Shown here: piece after piece, positions 18,596 to 27,879 of the stretch
Layout: each line of letters opens with the position of its first letter
How positions within the stretch are numbered: the stretch's first letter is position 1
NCBI GenBank assembly: GCA_919902125.1
Contig: CAKKQM010000004.1
Coordinates: forward strand, 1 to 42,848
DNA: 42,848 nt
Direction of reading: 5' to 3'
Source: Actinomycetes bacterium
Lineage (GTDB): Bacteria; Actinomycetota; Actinomycetes; Nanopelagicales; Nanopelagicaceae
Program-made: the position numbers and the translations under genes
The notes under the pieces: generated by a model
What the model was told of the DNA's origin: nothing
What the model saw: only the letters and a program-made list of their open reading frames with translations
Databases searched by the model: none

Positions 18596-18862
18596 ATGGT
18601 CGAGGAAATTCCTGACATCACCAGTGCTCAACAAGGGTTGAGTGATGATCTGCCTGGCCGTCAACGTCGTTATTTCATCTCGATGATGATCCGGACCGCT
18701 TTCTTCATTGCTGCGGTTATAGTCCCGAGCCCCTATCGCTGGTTCTGCGTGATCGCGGCCGTGATTCTGCCTTATTTTGCTGTGGTGATTGCCAACGCTG
18801 GGCGAGAAACAATTGACCCTGGCTCTGCCATCATCCGTGAAGAACGTCGCAGCATCTCCTAA
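18596..18862 (+). CDS. DUF3099 membrane protein
   Basis: An 88-aa protein of the actinobacterial DUF3099 family, of unknown function. Characteristic features are DITSAQ near the N-terminus, RQRRYFISMMIR before the first helix and LPYFAVVIANAG at the end of the second. Two membrane segments are visible (about 32-48 and 51-68), ending in a short acidic/basic cytoplasmic tail. The start is placed at the second ATG because the promoter spacing favours it; the track start at 18590 is two codons longer. It overlaps SURF1 by about 26 bases. Confidence 0.8.
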   Translation: MVEEIPDITSAQQGLSDDLPGRQRRYFISMMIRTAFFIAAVIVPSPYRWFCVIAAVILPYFAVVIANAGRETIDPGSAIIREERRSIS

Positions 18863-19565
18863 GGCGCGGGCTAAGGAGTCTCATCCTTTCCTGACCACAC
18901 TTGTCGCCATCGGCCTCATTGCCCTGTGCATATGGGCGAGTAATTGGCAGTACCAGCGGGGAGTTGCCCGACATCAACGAAATGCCGTCATCTCATCCCA
19001 CGTTGCACAATCGCCGACGACCCTCACTCTCATCAGTAAAGATCCAACAGAGGCTGAATGGCGAAGAGTGGAAGCTGAAGGCAGTTTTGATCCAACCCAT
19101 CAGATACTTCTACGAAATCGTTATTTCGAAGGCAAATACGGTTTCGATCTACTTACTCTCTTTACTGATGTGAGCGGTAAAACATTCTGGATAGATCGCG
19201 GATGGATAGCTCCTGGAAAATCCGCGACAACTGCCCCGCAACTGCCGATTACATCCACCAATCCTGTCGCAATTGTTGGCAGAGTCCGGCTTGATCAATC
19301 ACTGCCCCAAGGTTCCTTTTTTGCAATTTCGCCAAGTCAGAACGGAAAATTGATTGAGCAGTGGAATGCTCAGACGAAAACCAGTAGGCAGACCGAAAAT
19401 TTCTATCTTGATCTCTTGCAGGTATCTGATTTAACAATGAGCCCAAGCGCCCCGGTCGAACTGCCTGAACTTAGCGATGGCCCACATATGGCATATGCGT
19501 TGCAATGGCTATTTTTCGCCGGGCTTGTCGGTTATGGGCGCTTACTTTTACGCAGGTCCCGATAA
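18837..19565 (+). CDS. SURF1 family protein (cytochrome c oxidase assembly)
   Basis: Membrane protein helping to assemble the heme a-copper oxidase. A start at the GTG at 18837 gives 242 aa; the track start (18789) would overlap DUF3099 by 74 bases. An N-terminal membrane helix (FLTTLVAIGLIALCIWASNW) is followed by the SURF1 hallmark WQYQRG, the extracytoplasmic domain with GSFDP and WIDRGWI, and a C-terminal helix after HMAYALQW. All fit the family. The neighbouring cytochrome oxidase genes are not in this window, though heme A synthase (ctaA) is. The 3' end overlaps the convergent ABC transporter gene by 18 bases. Confidence 0.85.
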   Translation: MKNVAASPKARAKESHPFLTTLVAIGLIALCIWASNWQYQRGVARHQRNAVISSHVAQSPTTLTLISKDPTEAEWRRVEAEGSFDPTHQILLRNRYFEGKYGFDLLTLFTDVSGKTFWIDRGWIAPGKSATTAPQLPITSTNPVAIVGRVRLDQSLPQGSFFAISPSQNGKLIEQWNAQTKTSRQTENFYLDLLQVSDLTMSPSAPVELPELSDGPHMAYALQWLFFAGLVGYGRLLLRRSR

Positions 19566-21416
19566 ATCCTGACGGGCATAAAGATCTGCGTATAGACCTT
19601 CTGCGCTTACCAATTCTGCGTGAGTACCACGTTCTACAATCGAACCATTTTCCATCACCAATATTTGATCGGCTTCCATAATAGTACTTAGACGATGAGC
19701 GATAACAATACTTGTGCGGCCTTTCAGCGCCACATGCAGAGCCTCATGTACTATTGCCTCGTTCTCTGAATCCAAATGTGCTGTTGCTTCATCCAGAATA
19801 ACTACAGATGGAGACTTGAGAAGGAGCCGAGCAATTGCTAGACGTTGCTTTTCTCCGCCCGACAAACGATAACCGCGTTCACCGACCATCGTCTCTAATC
19901 CATTTGGCAAGGAATCCACCAAAGACCAGATACGGGCTGCCTCACATGCAGTTTTCATCTCCTCCACTGTCGCATCAGGTTTTGCGTACCGAAGATTCTC
20001 TGCAATCGTCTCGTGAAAAAGATGGGCATCTTGCATAACGATACCTATCGATCGCCGTAAACTTTCGATAGTTAAATCGCGAATATCAACGCCGCCGACC
20101 AAGATTGCTCCGCTTGTAACGTCATACAATCGTGGAATCAACGCGCTAATTGTTGTCTTACCTGCCCCTGATGGGCCCACCACCGCTGTCATGGTTCCTG
20201 GGTTGGCTATAAAAGAAATATTTCTAAGCACATCTCCGCTTTGGACTGTTTCGGGTTTGGCGGCCGATTCCAATGAAGCTAGAGAGATCTCTTCCGCGCG
20301 TGGGTATGCAAACCCAACGTTTCGAAACTCAACACTAGGGTTTGGATCCGTCAAAATTTGCGCGCCTGGTCGGTCTTGCACCATCGGTTGCAGATCCAAC
20401 ACTTCAAAAACGCGTTCAAACGAAACTAGCGCAGTCATAACGTCAATGCGAACATTAGATAACGCAGTCAAGGGGCCATAAAGCCGCGAAAGCAGAGCCG
20501 TGATCGCTAGCAATGTTCCAATCGAAACCGCTCCAGAGATTGCCAGGTGCCCACCGATACCGTAAGCAAAAGCGGTGGCAACGGCAGCAACGCTAGTAAG
20601 GGCGACAAAGAACAATCGATTGAGCAGGGCCATGGAAATCCCAATATCTGCCACCCGTCTTGCACGAGATGAGAAATGTTCACTCTCCCGTTTTGGTTCT
20701 CCATAGAGAGCAACCAACATCGCTCCTGAAACATTGAAGCGTTCGGTCATCGTGCTAGACATCTCTGCATTAAGTTGGAACGATTGGCGCGTCAACTTCT
20801 GCAACTTTCTGCCCACCCACTTAGTCGGTAACAAAAACAGAGGTAACAGAACTAGCGACACCACTGTAATCTGCCAGGAAAGAACCAACATGGTTATAAC
20901 CACAAGAACCAGGCTGACTACATTACTAACTACGCCAGAGAGTGTCGCCGTAAATGCTTGCTGAGCACCGATAACATCAGAATTAATTCGTGAAATAAGG
21001 GCACCAGTTTGAGTACGGGTGAAGAAAGCAATCGACTGCCGTTGCACGTGCGCAAAAACCAACGATCGTAGATCGTAGATGAGCCCTTCACCGATTCTGG
21101 ATGAAAACCAACGCCCTACAATGCTCATCAGAGAATCCGCTACTGCCAGAAGACCCACAAATATTGCAAGACGAGTAACCAGAGCGCCATTGCGAGGAAT
21201 AACGCCATCGTCAATTAATCGGCGTAACAAGAGTGGCGTTGCGATAACCAGTACAGCATCAATAACAACAGTGACGAGGAAAAAAACGATCTGCCATTGA
21301 TACGGTTTGGCAAAAGTACTAATACGACGAATTGTGCCGGCTTTAAGTTTCTGATTTTTAACGGATGGATCCGCCATCATCGAACGAAAGGAGGTCCAAC
21401 CGGCATGCGTTGACAT
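19548..21416 (-). CDS. ABC exporter, fused membrane and ATPase domains
   Basis: A 622-aa half-transporter of the MsbA/lipid-drug exporter type that should work as a homo- or heterodimer in the cytoplasmic membrane. Six transmembrane helices lie within about residues 40-330. The nucleotide-binding domain has Walker A GPSGAGKTT (about 422-430), Q-loop VMQDAHLF, signature LSGGEKQRLAIAR, Walker B VVILDEATAHLD and H-loop IVIAHRL. The substrate is unknown. It starts 3 bases after the sufT-like stop (TAATTCATG) without a clear ribosome binding site, suggesting coupling to the suf operon. Its end overlaps SURF1 on the other strand. Confidence 0.9.
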   Translation of the reverse strand: MSTHAGWTSFRSMMADPSVKNQKLKAGTIRRISTFAKPYQWQIVFFLVTVVIDAVLVIATPLLLRRLIDDGVIPRNGALVTRLAIFVGLLAVADSLMSIVGRWFSSRIGEGLIYDLRSLVFAHVQRQSIAFFTRTQTGALISRINSDVIGAQQAFTATLSGVVSNVVSLVLVVITMLVLSWQITVVSLVLLPLFLLPTKWVGRKLQKLTRQSFQLNAEMSSTMTERFNVSGAMLVALYGEPKRESEHFSSRARRVADIGISMALLNRLFFVALTSVAAVATAFAYGIGGHLAISGAVSIGTLLAITALLSRLYGPLTALSNVRIDVMTALVSFERVFEVLDLQPMVQDRPGAQILTDPNPSVEFRNVGFAYPRAEEISLASLESAAKPETVQSGDVLRNISFIANPGTMTAVVGPSGAGKTTISALIPRLYDVTSGAILVGGVDIRDLTIESLRRSIGIVMQDAHLFHETIAENLRYAKPDATVEEMKTACEAARIWSLVDSLPNGLETMVGERGYRLSGGEKQRLAIARLLLKSPSVVILDEATAHLDSENEAIVHEALHVALKGRTSIVIAHRLSTIMEADQILVMENGSIVERGTHAELVSAEGLYADLYARQDLSGPA

Positions 21417-21419
21417 GAA

Positions 21420-21731
21420 TTAGACCGTGAATCCGAGGGCGCGGAGCTGTTCCCTTCCGTCATCGGTGATTTTGTCGGGACCCCATGGTGGCATCCATAC
21501 CCAATTGATCCGAACATCACTAGTCAAGGGAGAAAGCGCCTGACGAGTCTGGTCTTCAATCACATCTTGTAGTGGACAAGCAGCAGATGTAAGGGTCATA
21601 TTCAAAACTGCGATATTGCTTTCATCGACCATAACGTCATAAACAAGCCCCAGGTCAACAACATTGATACCAAGTTCCGGGTCAACAACATCTTTCATCG
21701 CCTCAGTAATATCGTCAATCTTTGCAACCAT
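21420..21731 (-). CDS. sufT: SufT/MIP18-like protein (DUF59)
   Basis: Small Fe-S assembly factor thought to help deliver clusters to apo-proteins. The 103-aa protein shows DVVDPELGINVVDLGLVYDV, LTSAACPLQDVIEDQ with the conserved Cys (about residue 52), and VWMPPWGPDKITDDG, all typical of the DUF59 (MIP18) family. It lies 36 bases after sufU and is the usual last member of actinobacterial suf operons. Confidence 0.9.
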   Translation of the reverse strand: MVAKIDDITEAMKDVVDPELGINVVDLGLVYDVMVDESNIAVLNMTLTSAACPLQDVIEDQTRQALSPLTSDVRINWVWMPPWGPDKITDDGREQLRALGFTV

Positions 21732-21767
21732 TTTTTTCAGCCCCCGTTTACCTATTAAGTCTACTAA

Positions 21768-22205
21768 CTATCTACCCTGAACCTGCATTGCCGCATCCTT
21801 AAATGCCATCCAGCCCAGCAGCGCGCACTTGATGCGCGCTGGATATTTGGAGACGCCTGCAAAAGCCACAGCATCTTCCAAAACACCCTCATCGCCCTTC
21901 TGAGTTCCTTTGCTCTGCATCAATGACAAAAATGAATCCATAATCAGGGCGGCCTCATCCAGGGTCTTGCCATTGAGAAGACCCGCCATCATCGAGACAC
22001 TCGCCATCGATATCGCACATCCAATCCCCTCCCACGATAGGTCGGCTATACGCCCACCGTGGAGCGTCAGATTCAATGTGATTTCATCCCCACAACTCAA
22101 GTTAACGTGATGAACCTGCACATCCTTCTGCGGCGACAATCCCTTATGTTCTGGATGCTTGTAATGATCAAGGATTACTTCTTGATAAAGATTATCTAGT
22201 TGCAT
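21768..22205 (-). CDS. sufU: SufU: sulfur-transfer partner of SufS
   Basis: Zn-containing sulfurtransferase that accepts persulfide from SufS. The 145-aa protein has the three conserved cysteines in NLSCGDE, GIGCAIS and RIKCALLGW, and LYQEVILDHYKHPEH at the N-terminus. The insertion after the second Cys distinguishes SufU from the IscU scaffold. Its ATG overlaps the sufS stop by one base. Confidence 0.95.
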   Translation of the reverse strand: MQLDNLYQEVILDHYKHPEHKGLSPQKDVQVHHVNLSCGDEITLNLTLHGGRIADLSWEGIGCAISMASVSMMAGLLNGKTLDEAALIMDSFLSLMQSKGTQKGDEGVLEDAVAFAGVSKYPARIKCALLGWMAFKDAAMQVQGR

Positions 22206-23455
22206 TAGCCCCTCGCAAAATATTTCGAAGCAGCGGCCACACCCGTAAGGAGTGCATCGATATCTGCCTCATCGTTATAGAGATAGATAGATGCGCGAGT
22301 GGTGGCCACTACACCCAGTTTTCGATTGAGGGGCCACGCGCAATGATGACCAGTCCTTACCGCAATACCTTGCGCGTCTAAGAACTGCCCGAGATCGTGT
22401 GGGTGAATATTTGCCATAGTAAATGAGACAACTCCCCCACGCATGGTCAGATCGGCTGGGCCGATAATTCGCACCCCTGACATTTCTTGCAAGCCATTGA
22501 TCAATTGCTCCGTTAGCGCCATTTCATGGACGTGAATATCGGGCAGACCAATTTTTTGGAGATACTCCAGTGCGGCTCCTAACCCAACTGCCTGCGCCAT
22601 ATTCGGAACTCCCGCTTCAAATTTGCGCGGCGCAGAAGCCCACGTTGAATTAGTCATAGTCACTGTTTCGATCATCGAACCACCATAAAGAAATGGCGGT
22701 AACTCGTTTAACAATTCACTTCTGCCCCAGAGAATGCCAACCCCTGTTGGGCCCAGGCTTTTATGTCCTGAGAAGGCTAGAAAATCCACACCCAATCCCT
22801 TTACATCAATGGGCATATGTGGGACTGATTGACAGGCATCAAGAATGACGATCGCACCAACTTCATGCGCCCGCGCCACGATTGCATCCAATGGATTTAT
22901 GGTGCCTAAGACATTGGATTGATGTGTCAACGCAACCACTTTAGTTTTCACAGTAATAACAGAATCGATATCAGATAGATCAAGTCGACCTGATTCGTCA
23001 ACACTAAACCAAGCCAGTTCAGCGCCAGTCCGTTTAGCCAATTCTTGCCATGGAATCAGATTGGCATGATGCTCCATCTCGGTAACCACAATTCGATCAC
23101 CGGGTTGAAGATGAAAACGATTTCCCGAATACGCATTGCCAAATGCATATGCCAGAAGATTAAGGCTCTCGGTAGCGCTCTTCGTGAAAATGATTTCATC
23201 ACTCGCAGCACCTAGAAATTGCGCGACTATCCCCCTGGCTCCCTCGTAGGCATCTGTAGCTTCCTCCGCAAGTTGATGTGCCCCACGGTGGACGGCAGCA
23301 TTGTGGAGACGATAGAAATTGGATTCCGCCTCTATGACGACGTTAGGTTTCTGGCTAGTGGCACCGCTATCTAAGTAGACCAACCGTTTGCCTTCCCGGA
23401 TAGTGCGCTCAAAGATCGGGAAGTCCTCCCGAATCTGAGTGGCATTGAATGTCAT
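22205..23455 (-). CDS. sufS: Cysteine desulfurase SufS
   Basis: PLP enzyme that takes sulfur from cysteine for Fe-S assembly. The 416-aa group II desulfurase has YLDSGATSQKP, the PLP-lysine segment SGHKSLGPTGVG (about 230) and the active-site cysteine in RTGHHCAWPL (about 370). It lies 18 bases downstream of sufC and is coupled to sufU. Confidence 0.96.
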   Translation of the reverse strand: MTFNATQIREDFPIFERTIREGKRLVYLDSGATSQKPNVVIEAESNFYRLHNAAVHRGAHQLAEEATDAYEGARGIVAQFLGAASDEIIFTKSATESLNLLAYAFGNAYSGNRFHLQPGDRIVVTEMEHHANLIPWQELAKRTGAELAWFSVDESGRLDLSDIDSVITVKTKVVALTHQSNVLGTINPLDAIVARAHEVGAIVILDACQSVPHMPIDVKGLGVDFLAFSGHKSLGPTGVGILWGRSELLNELPPFLYGGSMIETVTMTNSTWASAPRKFEAGVPNMAQAVGLGAALEYLQKIGLPDIHVHEMALTEQLINGLQEMSGVRIIGPADLTMRGGVVSFTMANIHPHDLGQFLDAQGIAVRTGHHCAWPLNRKLGVVATTRASIYLYNDEADIDALLTGVAAASKYFARG

Positions 23456-23473
23456 AGGAATATGAGTTACCGG

Positions 23474-24226
23474 TTAGCTTCCGACGTACTCTGCATACCC
23501 TTCGGCCTCTAACTTATCTGCCAATTCAGGACCACCCTCTTCAACAACGCGACCATTTGCAAAAACATGAACGAAATCAGGTTTGATGTAACGCAGAATT
23601 CGCGTGTAGTGCGTAATCAACAATATTCCTAAATCGTTTGCCGCCTTGGCACGGTTAACTCCTTCGGAAACAATACGTAACGCATCGACATCTAGACCTG
23701 AATCCGTCTCATCGAGAATCGCGATCTTTGGCTTAAGCAATTCCAACTGCATAATTTCGTGACGCTTCTTCTCTCCACCTGAGAATCCTTCGTTCACGTT
23801 ACGTTCGGAGAAAGATGGGTCCATGTTCAGGGCGCTCATCGCCGCTTTAACTTCGCCTACCCACGTCCGTAATTTTGGCGCCTCGCCGCGAAGAGCGGTT
23901 GCGGCAGTACGTAAGAAATTAGAGACAGAGACTCCTGGTACCTCTACGGGATACTGCATCGCCAAGAAAAGTCCTGCTTTGGCACGTTGATCCACCGTCA
24001 TCTCAAGAACATTGGCACCATCAAGAGTGATACTTCCTCCAGTGACCCTGTACTTGGGATGACCAGCAATCGAATACGCAAGAGTTGATTTGCCAGAACC
24101 GTTAGGCCCCATGACTGCATGTGTCTGGCCCGAACGGATCGTTAGATCGACGCCGCGGAGAATCTCAATTGGTCCCTTCTCGGTGATAACCGATACTTCT
24201 AGACCGCGGATATCCAATGTGCTCAT
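23474..24226 (-). CDS. sufC: Fe-S assembly ATPase SufC
   Basis: ATPase subunit of the SufBCD scaffold. The start is set at the ATG at 24226 (MSTLDIRGLEV), which is preceded by a strong AGAGGAG ribosome binding site; the track start runs into the Rieske gene. The 250-aa protein has Walker A GPNGSGKSTLA, signature FSGGEKKRHEIMQ and Walker B KIAILDETDSGLD. Located between the Rieske gene and sufS. Confidence 0.96.
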   Translation of the reverse strand: MSTLDIRGLEVSVITEKGPIEILRGVDLTIRSGQTHAVMGPNGSGKSTLAYSIAGHPKYRVTGGSITLDGANVLEMTVDQRAKAGLFLAMQYPVEVPGVSVSNFLRTAATALRGEAPKLRTWVGEVKAAMSALNMDPSFSERNVNEGFSGGEKKRHEIMQLELLKPKIAILDETDSGLDVDALRIVSEGVNRAKAANDLGILLITHYTRILRYIKPDFVHVFANGRVVEEGGPELADKLEAEGYAEYVGS

Positions 24227-24254
24227 CTTCTCCTCTTTCCTTTTCGGGCAAAAA

Positions 24255-24551
24255 TCAAATCTCAATCGTGACGGAATCTCCGTCAACATGCACTGCATAG
24301 GTTTTTAAACTTTCCGTTGCAGGTGGCGTCAATGCCTCACCGCTACGTAGATCGAATTGCGCGCCATGTAGCCAGCATTCGATTTTGAAACCAGTGACAT
24401 CGCCTTCTGTTAGAGATGCCTCCGCGTGCGTGCAAGTATCTGCCACCGCAAATACTTCTTGCCCAACGCGAGTCACGCAGAGTGCTTGACCATTCTTTTC
24501 CAAACGCACGGGTTTGTTTTCTTGCAATTGCGCCAATGAGAGATCCGACAT
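24255..24551 (-). CDS. Rieske-type [2Fe-2S] ferredoxin in the suf operon
   Basis: A 98-aa single-domain Rieske protein with cluster ligands CTH (about 39-41) and CWLHGAQFD (about 59-67), as in the ferredoxin subunits of dioxygenases and NirD-like proteins. In actinobacteria such a gene commonly sits between sufD and sufC; it may supply electrons for cluster assembly, which is not established. It starts 3 bases after the sufD stop. Confidence 0.9.
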   Translation of the reverse strand: MSDLSLAQLQENKPVRLEKNGQALCVTRVGQEVFAVADTCTHAEASLTEGDVTGFKIECWLHGAQFDLRSGEALTPPATESLKTYAVHVDGDSVTIEI

Positions 24552-24554
24552 AAC

Positions 24555-25646
24555 TTATTGACCAGCCTTGGAAAGTTCGTCATCTATCCGTGTCATCAAT
24601 CGTTCTTCGATCTCTTCACTTTGAATTTGCGAGATGATCTCGGCGAAGAAACCACGCACAACCAGGCGACGCGCCTCATCCAGCGGGATGCCGCGCGACA
24701 TCAAATAGAAAAGTTGCTCATCATCAAAACGACCAGTGGTGCTTGCGTGGCCCGCGCCAACGATTTCACCAGTTTCGATCTCTAGGTTCGGGACAGAATC
24801 TGCCCGAGCTCCGTCGCTGAGCAATAAGTTACGGTTGAGTTCATAAGTATCGGTACCTTCGGCAGCGGCGCGGATGAAAACGTCCCCAATCCAGACGGTA
24901 TGTGCTTGGTCTCCCGCAAGGGCGCCTTTGTAGTTGACCCGCGATCTGGCACGGGGAACTCCATGCTCAATATCTATCCGGTGCTCGAAATGCTGCCCTG
25001 CGGTTGCAAAATAAACACCCAACAACTCTGCGGAAGCTCCAGGTGCGCTAAATTCAACGGTCGGCAGCAGACGCACGAGAGAGCCTCCGACGGTGACAGT
25101 GATCGACACGAATGAAGCATCCTTATCGATGATTGCATGGTGTCGCGCAGCGTGGACTGAACCAGCGCTCCACTCCTGCAAAGTAACGAACTTCAGGTGC
25201 GAACCGGGAGCTAGCAAGATTTCGACATCTTCGCCGAGGATTGCCTCGCCTGAATTTTCAACGATAATTGTTGCTCGCGCATGAGCCCCAAGAGCAATAC
25301 GCACTCGCGAAAGTTCTGCGCCAATCAAACCCCCCGAGGTTCGATTAAGAAAGATCGGTTCGGGAACTTGCGTATTCGCTGCAATCTCTAAAAGAACCAC
25401 ATCAGTTGATTCGGCATGAACCCGTTGGACAACAACGTCCTGAGATGTGGATTCAATCGAAACTAACTCGCGCGAAAGACGTGAAAACCTTACGCCAGCA
25501 GGAGTTGCACCTTTAAGAGCCAGAGATTTCCGGTCGACAATAGCGACCGAACCATCGTGCAGACCGGCAAGACGATTAAGTGGCGTAAAACGCCAAGCCT
25601 CTTCTCTGCCTGTTGGTGTTAAGTAATTAGTGGTGAGAACCGACAT
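24555..25646 (-). CDS. sufD: Fe-S assembly protein SufD
   Basis: Subunit of the SufBCD scaffold, needed for iron acquisition. The 363-aa protein has the beta-helix core and the C-terminal family region [25 protein letters not shown] (excerpt [12 protein letters not shown]), with GxGHASTTGRF upstream. The N-terminus TPTGREEAWRFTPL is typical. It overlaps the sufB stop by one base. Confidence 0.95.
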   Translation of the reverse strand: MSVLTTNYLTPTGREEAWRFTPLNRLAGLHDGSVAIVDRKSLALKGATPAGVRFSRLSRELVSIESTSQDVVVQRVHAESTDVVLLEIAANTQVPEPIFLNRTSGGLIGAELSRVRIALGAHARATIIVENSGEAILGEDVEILLAPGSHLKFVTLQEWSAGSVHAARHHAIIDKDASFVSITVTVGGSLVRLLPTVEFSAPGASAELLGVYFATAGQHFEHRIDIEHGVPRARSRVNYKGALAGDQAHTVWIGDVFIRAAAEGTDTYELNRNLLLSDGARADSVPNLEIETGEIVGAGHASTTGRFDDEQLFYLMSRGIPLDEARRLVVRGFFAEIISQIQSEEIEERLMTRIDDELSKAGQ

Positions 25647-27055
25647 TAACCGACCGCACCTTCCATCTGAAGTTCAATGAGGCGATTGAGTTCGAGGGCA
25701 TATTCCATTGGCAATTCGCGCGCAATCGGTTCAATAAATCCACGGACAATCATGGCCATAGCTTCATCTTCGGAAAGTCCGCGAGACATCAAGTAGAAGA
25801 GTTGATCATCACTGATCTTTGAAACTGTTGCTTCGTGACCCATTGAAACATTGTCTTCGCGAATATCAACGTATGGATAGGTATCAGAGCGCGAAATAGT
25901 GTCGACCAAAAGTGCATCACATTTAACCGTGCTCTTGGAATGATGAGCACCTTCCTGTATCTGCACTAGTCCACGATAGGAAGTACGGCCACCACCACGT
26001 GCTACAGATTTAGAGATAATTGTTGATGAAGTGTATGGCGCGGCATGAACCATCTTCGCTCCTGCATCTTGATGCTGGCCTCCGCCTGCGAAAGCTATCG
26101 ATAAAGTTTCACCTTTGGAATGAGGTCCCATTAGGAAGACTGCTGGATACTTCATAGTGACCTTGGACCCAATATTTCCATCAATCCATTCCATGGTCGC
26201 ACCCTCTGCACAGGTGGCGCGTTTTGTCACCAAGTTGTAAACGTTGTTCGACCAATTCTGAATCGTCGTGTAACGGACGCGGGCGCCCTTTTTTACAATG
26301 ATTTCAACCACAGCTGAATGCAATGAGTCTGACGAATAGATCGGTGCAGTACAACCTTCTACATAGTGGATATATGAATCTTCGTCGGCGATAATGAGGG
26401 TGCGCTCAAACTGGCCCATATTCTCGGTATTAATGCGGAAATAGGCCTGCAACGGAATATCAACATGCACGCCCTTAGGAACATAAATAAATGAACCGCC
26501 CGACCAGACAGAGGTATTGAGGGCAGCAAACTTATTGTCACCAACCGGAATAACACTTGCGAAATACTCTTTAAAAAGTTCCGGGTGCTGTTTCAGTGCC
26601 GAATCGGTATCGAGAAAGATAACGCCCTGTTTTGCAAGATCTTCGCGGATCGAGTGATAAACAACCTCTGACTCATACTGTGCGGCTACACCTGAAACCA
26701 AACGTTGCTTTTCGGCTTCTGGAATTCCTAAACGGTCATAGGTATTTTTGATTTCGTCAGGCAAGTCATCCCATGTCGTTGCTTGTTTTTCGGTGGAACG
26801 GACAAAGTATTTAATGGTATCGAAGAAAATTCCTGAGAGATCTGAGCCCCACGAAGGCATCGGTTTCTTTTCAAAGAGGGCAAGACCTTTGAGTCGCATA
26901 TCCAACATCCACTGTGGTTCAGATTTCTTGGAAGAGATATCGCGCACAACCTCTTCATTAAGTCCACGACGCGAATTGGCACCAGCAACATCGCTATCTG
27001 ACCAACCGTATTCATACTTTCCTAAACCCTCAAGTTCTGGATGCGCGATCGTCAT
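25646..27055 (-). CDS. sufB: Fe-S assembly protein SufB
   Basis: Main scaffold of the SufBCD complex, where the cluster is built. The 469-aa length is normal. Seen are [19 protein letters not shown] near the N-terminus, the core [18 protein letters not shown]-type segment (EGCTAP), VTKRA with the conserved Cys region, and the C-terminal [20 protein letters not shown]. No intein interrupts the gene. It overlaps sufR by 4 bases (ATGA). Confidence 0.97.
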   Translation of the reverse strand: MTIAHPELEGLGKYEYGWSDSDVAGANSRRGLNEEVVRDISSKKSEPQWMLDMRLKGLALFEKKPMPSWGSDLSGIFFDTIKYFVRSTEKQATTWDDLPDEIKNTYDRLGIPEAEKQRLVSGVAAQYESEVVYHSIREDLAKQGVIFLDTDSALKQHPELFKEYFASVIPVGDNKFAALNTSVWSGGSFIYVPKGVHVDIPLQAYFRINTENMGQFERTLIIADEDSYIHYVEGCTAPIYSSDSLHSAVVEIIVKKGARVRYTTIQNWSNNVYNLVTKRATCAEGATMEWIDGNIGSKVTMKYPAVFLMGPHSKGETLSIAFAGGGQHQDAGAKMVHAAPYTSSTIISKSVARGGGRTSYRGLVQIQEGAHHSKSTVKCDALLVDTISRSDTYPYVDIREDNVSMGHEATVSKISDDQLFYLMSRGLSEDEAMAMIVRGFIEPIARELPMEYALELNRLIELQMEGAVG

Positions 27056-27738
27056 CTTTTCCCTCCCGTAGATGCAGCAAATACTGGCGTGAGATTCGGA
27101 ATGTATGTTGTGCAGACGCCATCGCCATGAGCAATGGTGGCTAAGCGTTGAACATGTGTACCGAGCAAGCGTGAGAACGCTTCTGTTTCAGTTTCACATA
27201 ACTGTGGAAATTCGGCGGCGACATGTGCGATAGGACAGTGATGCTGACAGAGTTCATCTCCATGCTCGCGGTGTAGAACGCTGCCTGCATAACCCTGTGC
27301 ACTCAGAGCAGTTGCTAAAGCTTCTGGCCTATCAGAGGGATTTGTTACGCCCTTCATAGCAAGTGAGAGCGTCCGTTCCATATCCTGCGCACGCGTAGTT
27401 GCAAAGGCGGCCAAGGAATGCTCTCCCATCTGCGCAGCCAGAAACTTTAAAGCAGCAACCGCTAAGTCATCGTAAGAGTGTTCAAATTTCTCACGCCCGC
27501 CATCGGTCATAATAAAAACTTTGGAAGGTCGGCCACGTCCACGCGTAAGAGCGGCATGCGGCTGACGGGCTTCAAGAATGCCATCAGCCACGAGGGCATC
27601 TAAATGGCGGCGAATCCCAGCCGGAGTGAGACCTAAACGGTGCGCCAGAACGACTGCACTGCTAGGGCCATTTTCTAAGATTGAGCGGGCAACCAGGTCG
27701 CGGGTACGAGGATCATCTGAGATTTCCCCCAGTATCAT
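27052..27738 (-). CDS. sufR: SufR: Fe-S-dependent repressor of the suf operon
   Basis: Winged-helix regulator that senses Fe-S status. I place the start at the ATG at 27738 ([14 protein letters not shown]) giving 228 aa, because GGAG lies just upstream and a SufR-operator-like palindrome sits at 27753-27767; the track's earlier start would put that palindrome inside the gene. N-terminal [23 protein letters not shown]. The C-terminal part has cysteines in [16 protein letters not shown] and GVCTTY, spaced as in Fe-S-binding SufR proteins. First gene of the suf operon, overlapping sufB by 4 bases. Confidence 0.9.
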   Translation of the reverse strand: MILGEISDDPRTRDLVARSILENGPSSAVVLAHRLGLTPAGIRRHLDALVADGILEARQPHAALTRGRGRPSKVFIMTDGGREKFEHSYDDLAVAALKFLAAQMGEHSLAAFATTRAQDMERTLSLAMKGVTNPSDRPEALATALSAQGYAGSVLHREHGDELCQHHCPIAHVAAEFPQLCETETEAFSRLLGTHVQRLATIAHGDGVCTTYIPNLTPVFAASTGGKR

Positions 27739-27752
27739 CGCTCCAGTCTTTT

Positions 27753-27767
27753 TCACAACAATAGTGT
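27753..27767. promoter_or_regulatory. Candidate SufR operator
   Basis: Minus strand ACACT-ATTGT-TGTGA, an imperfect palindrome, lies 14 bases upstream of the chosen sufR start and overlaps a TATTGT -10-like element. From memory, mycobacterial SufR is reported to bind ACACT-N5-TGTGA; the match would be exact. This supports SufR autoregulation. Confidence 0.6.
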
Positions 27768-27866
27768 GTCCTAATTCCCTCTTATGCGCCAATCCTGGGG
27801 ACCGCCCGGTTGAGCACCACATCGCTGGAGCCATTCGGCTTGCCTCTTTCTTCAGCGACGAAGACC

Positions 27867-27879
27867 TAGGCTAACGCCC
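27867..27879 (+). promoter_or_regulatory. Probable leaderless ctaA promoter (-10 element)
   Basis: TAGGCT (27867-27872) followed by 7 bases and the ctaA ATG; no ribosome binding site. A clear -35 is not visible. Confidence 0.4.

Noticed and set aside
21387-21395. Plus-strand AAAGGAGGT, a perfect Shine-Dalgarno sequence, followed by ATG
   Set aside because: The following frame (ATG CGT TGA) stops after two codons; the sequence is within the minus-strand ABC exporter gene.
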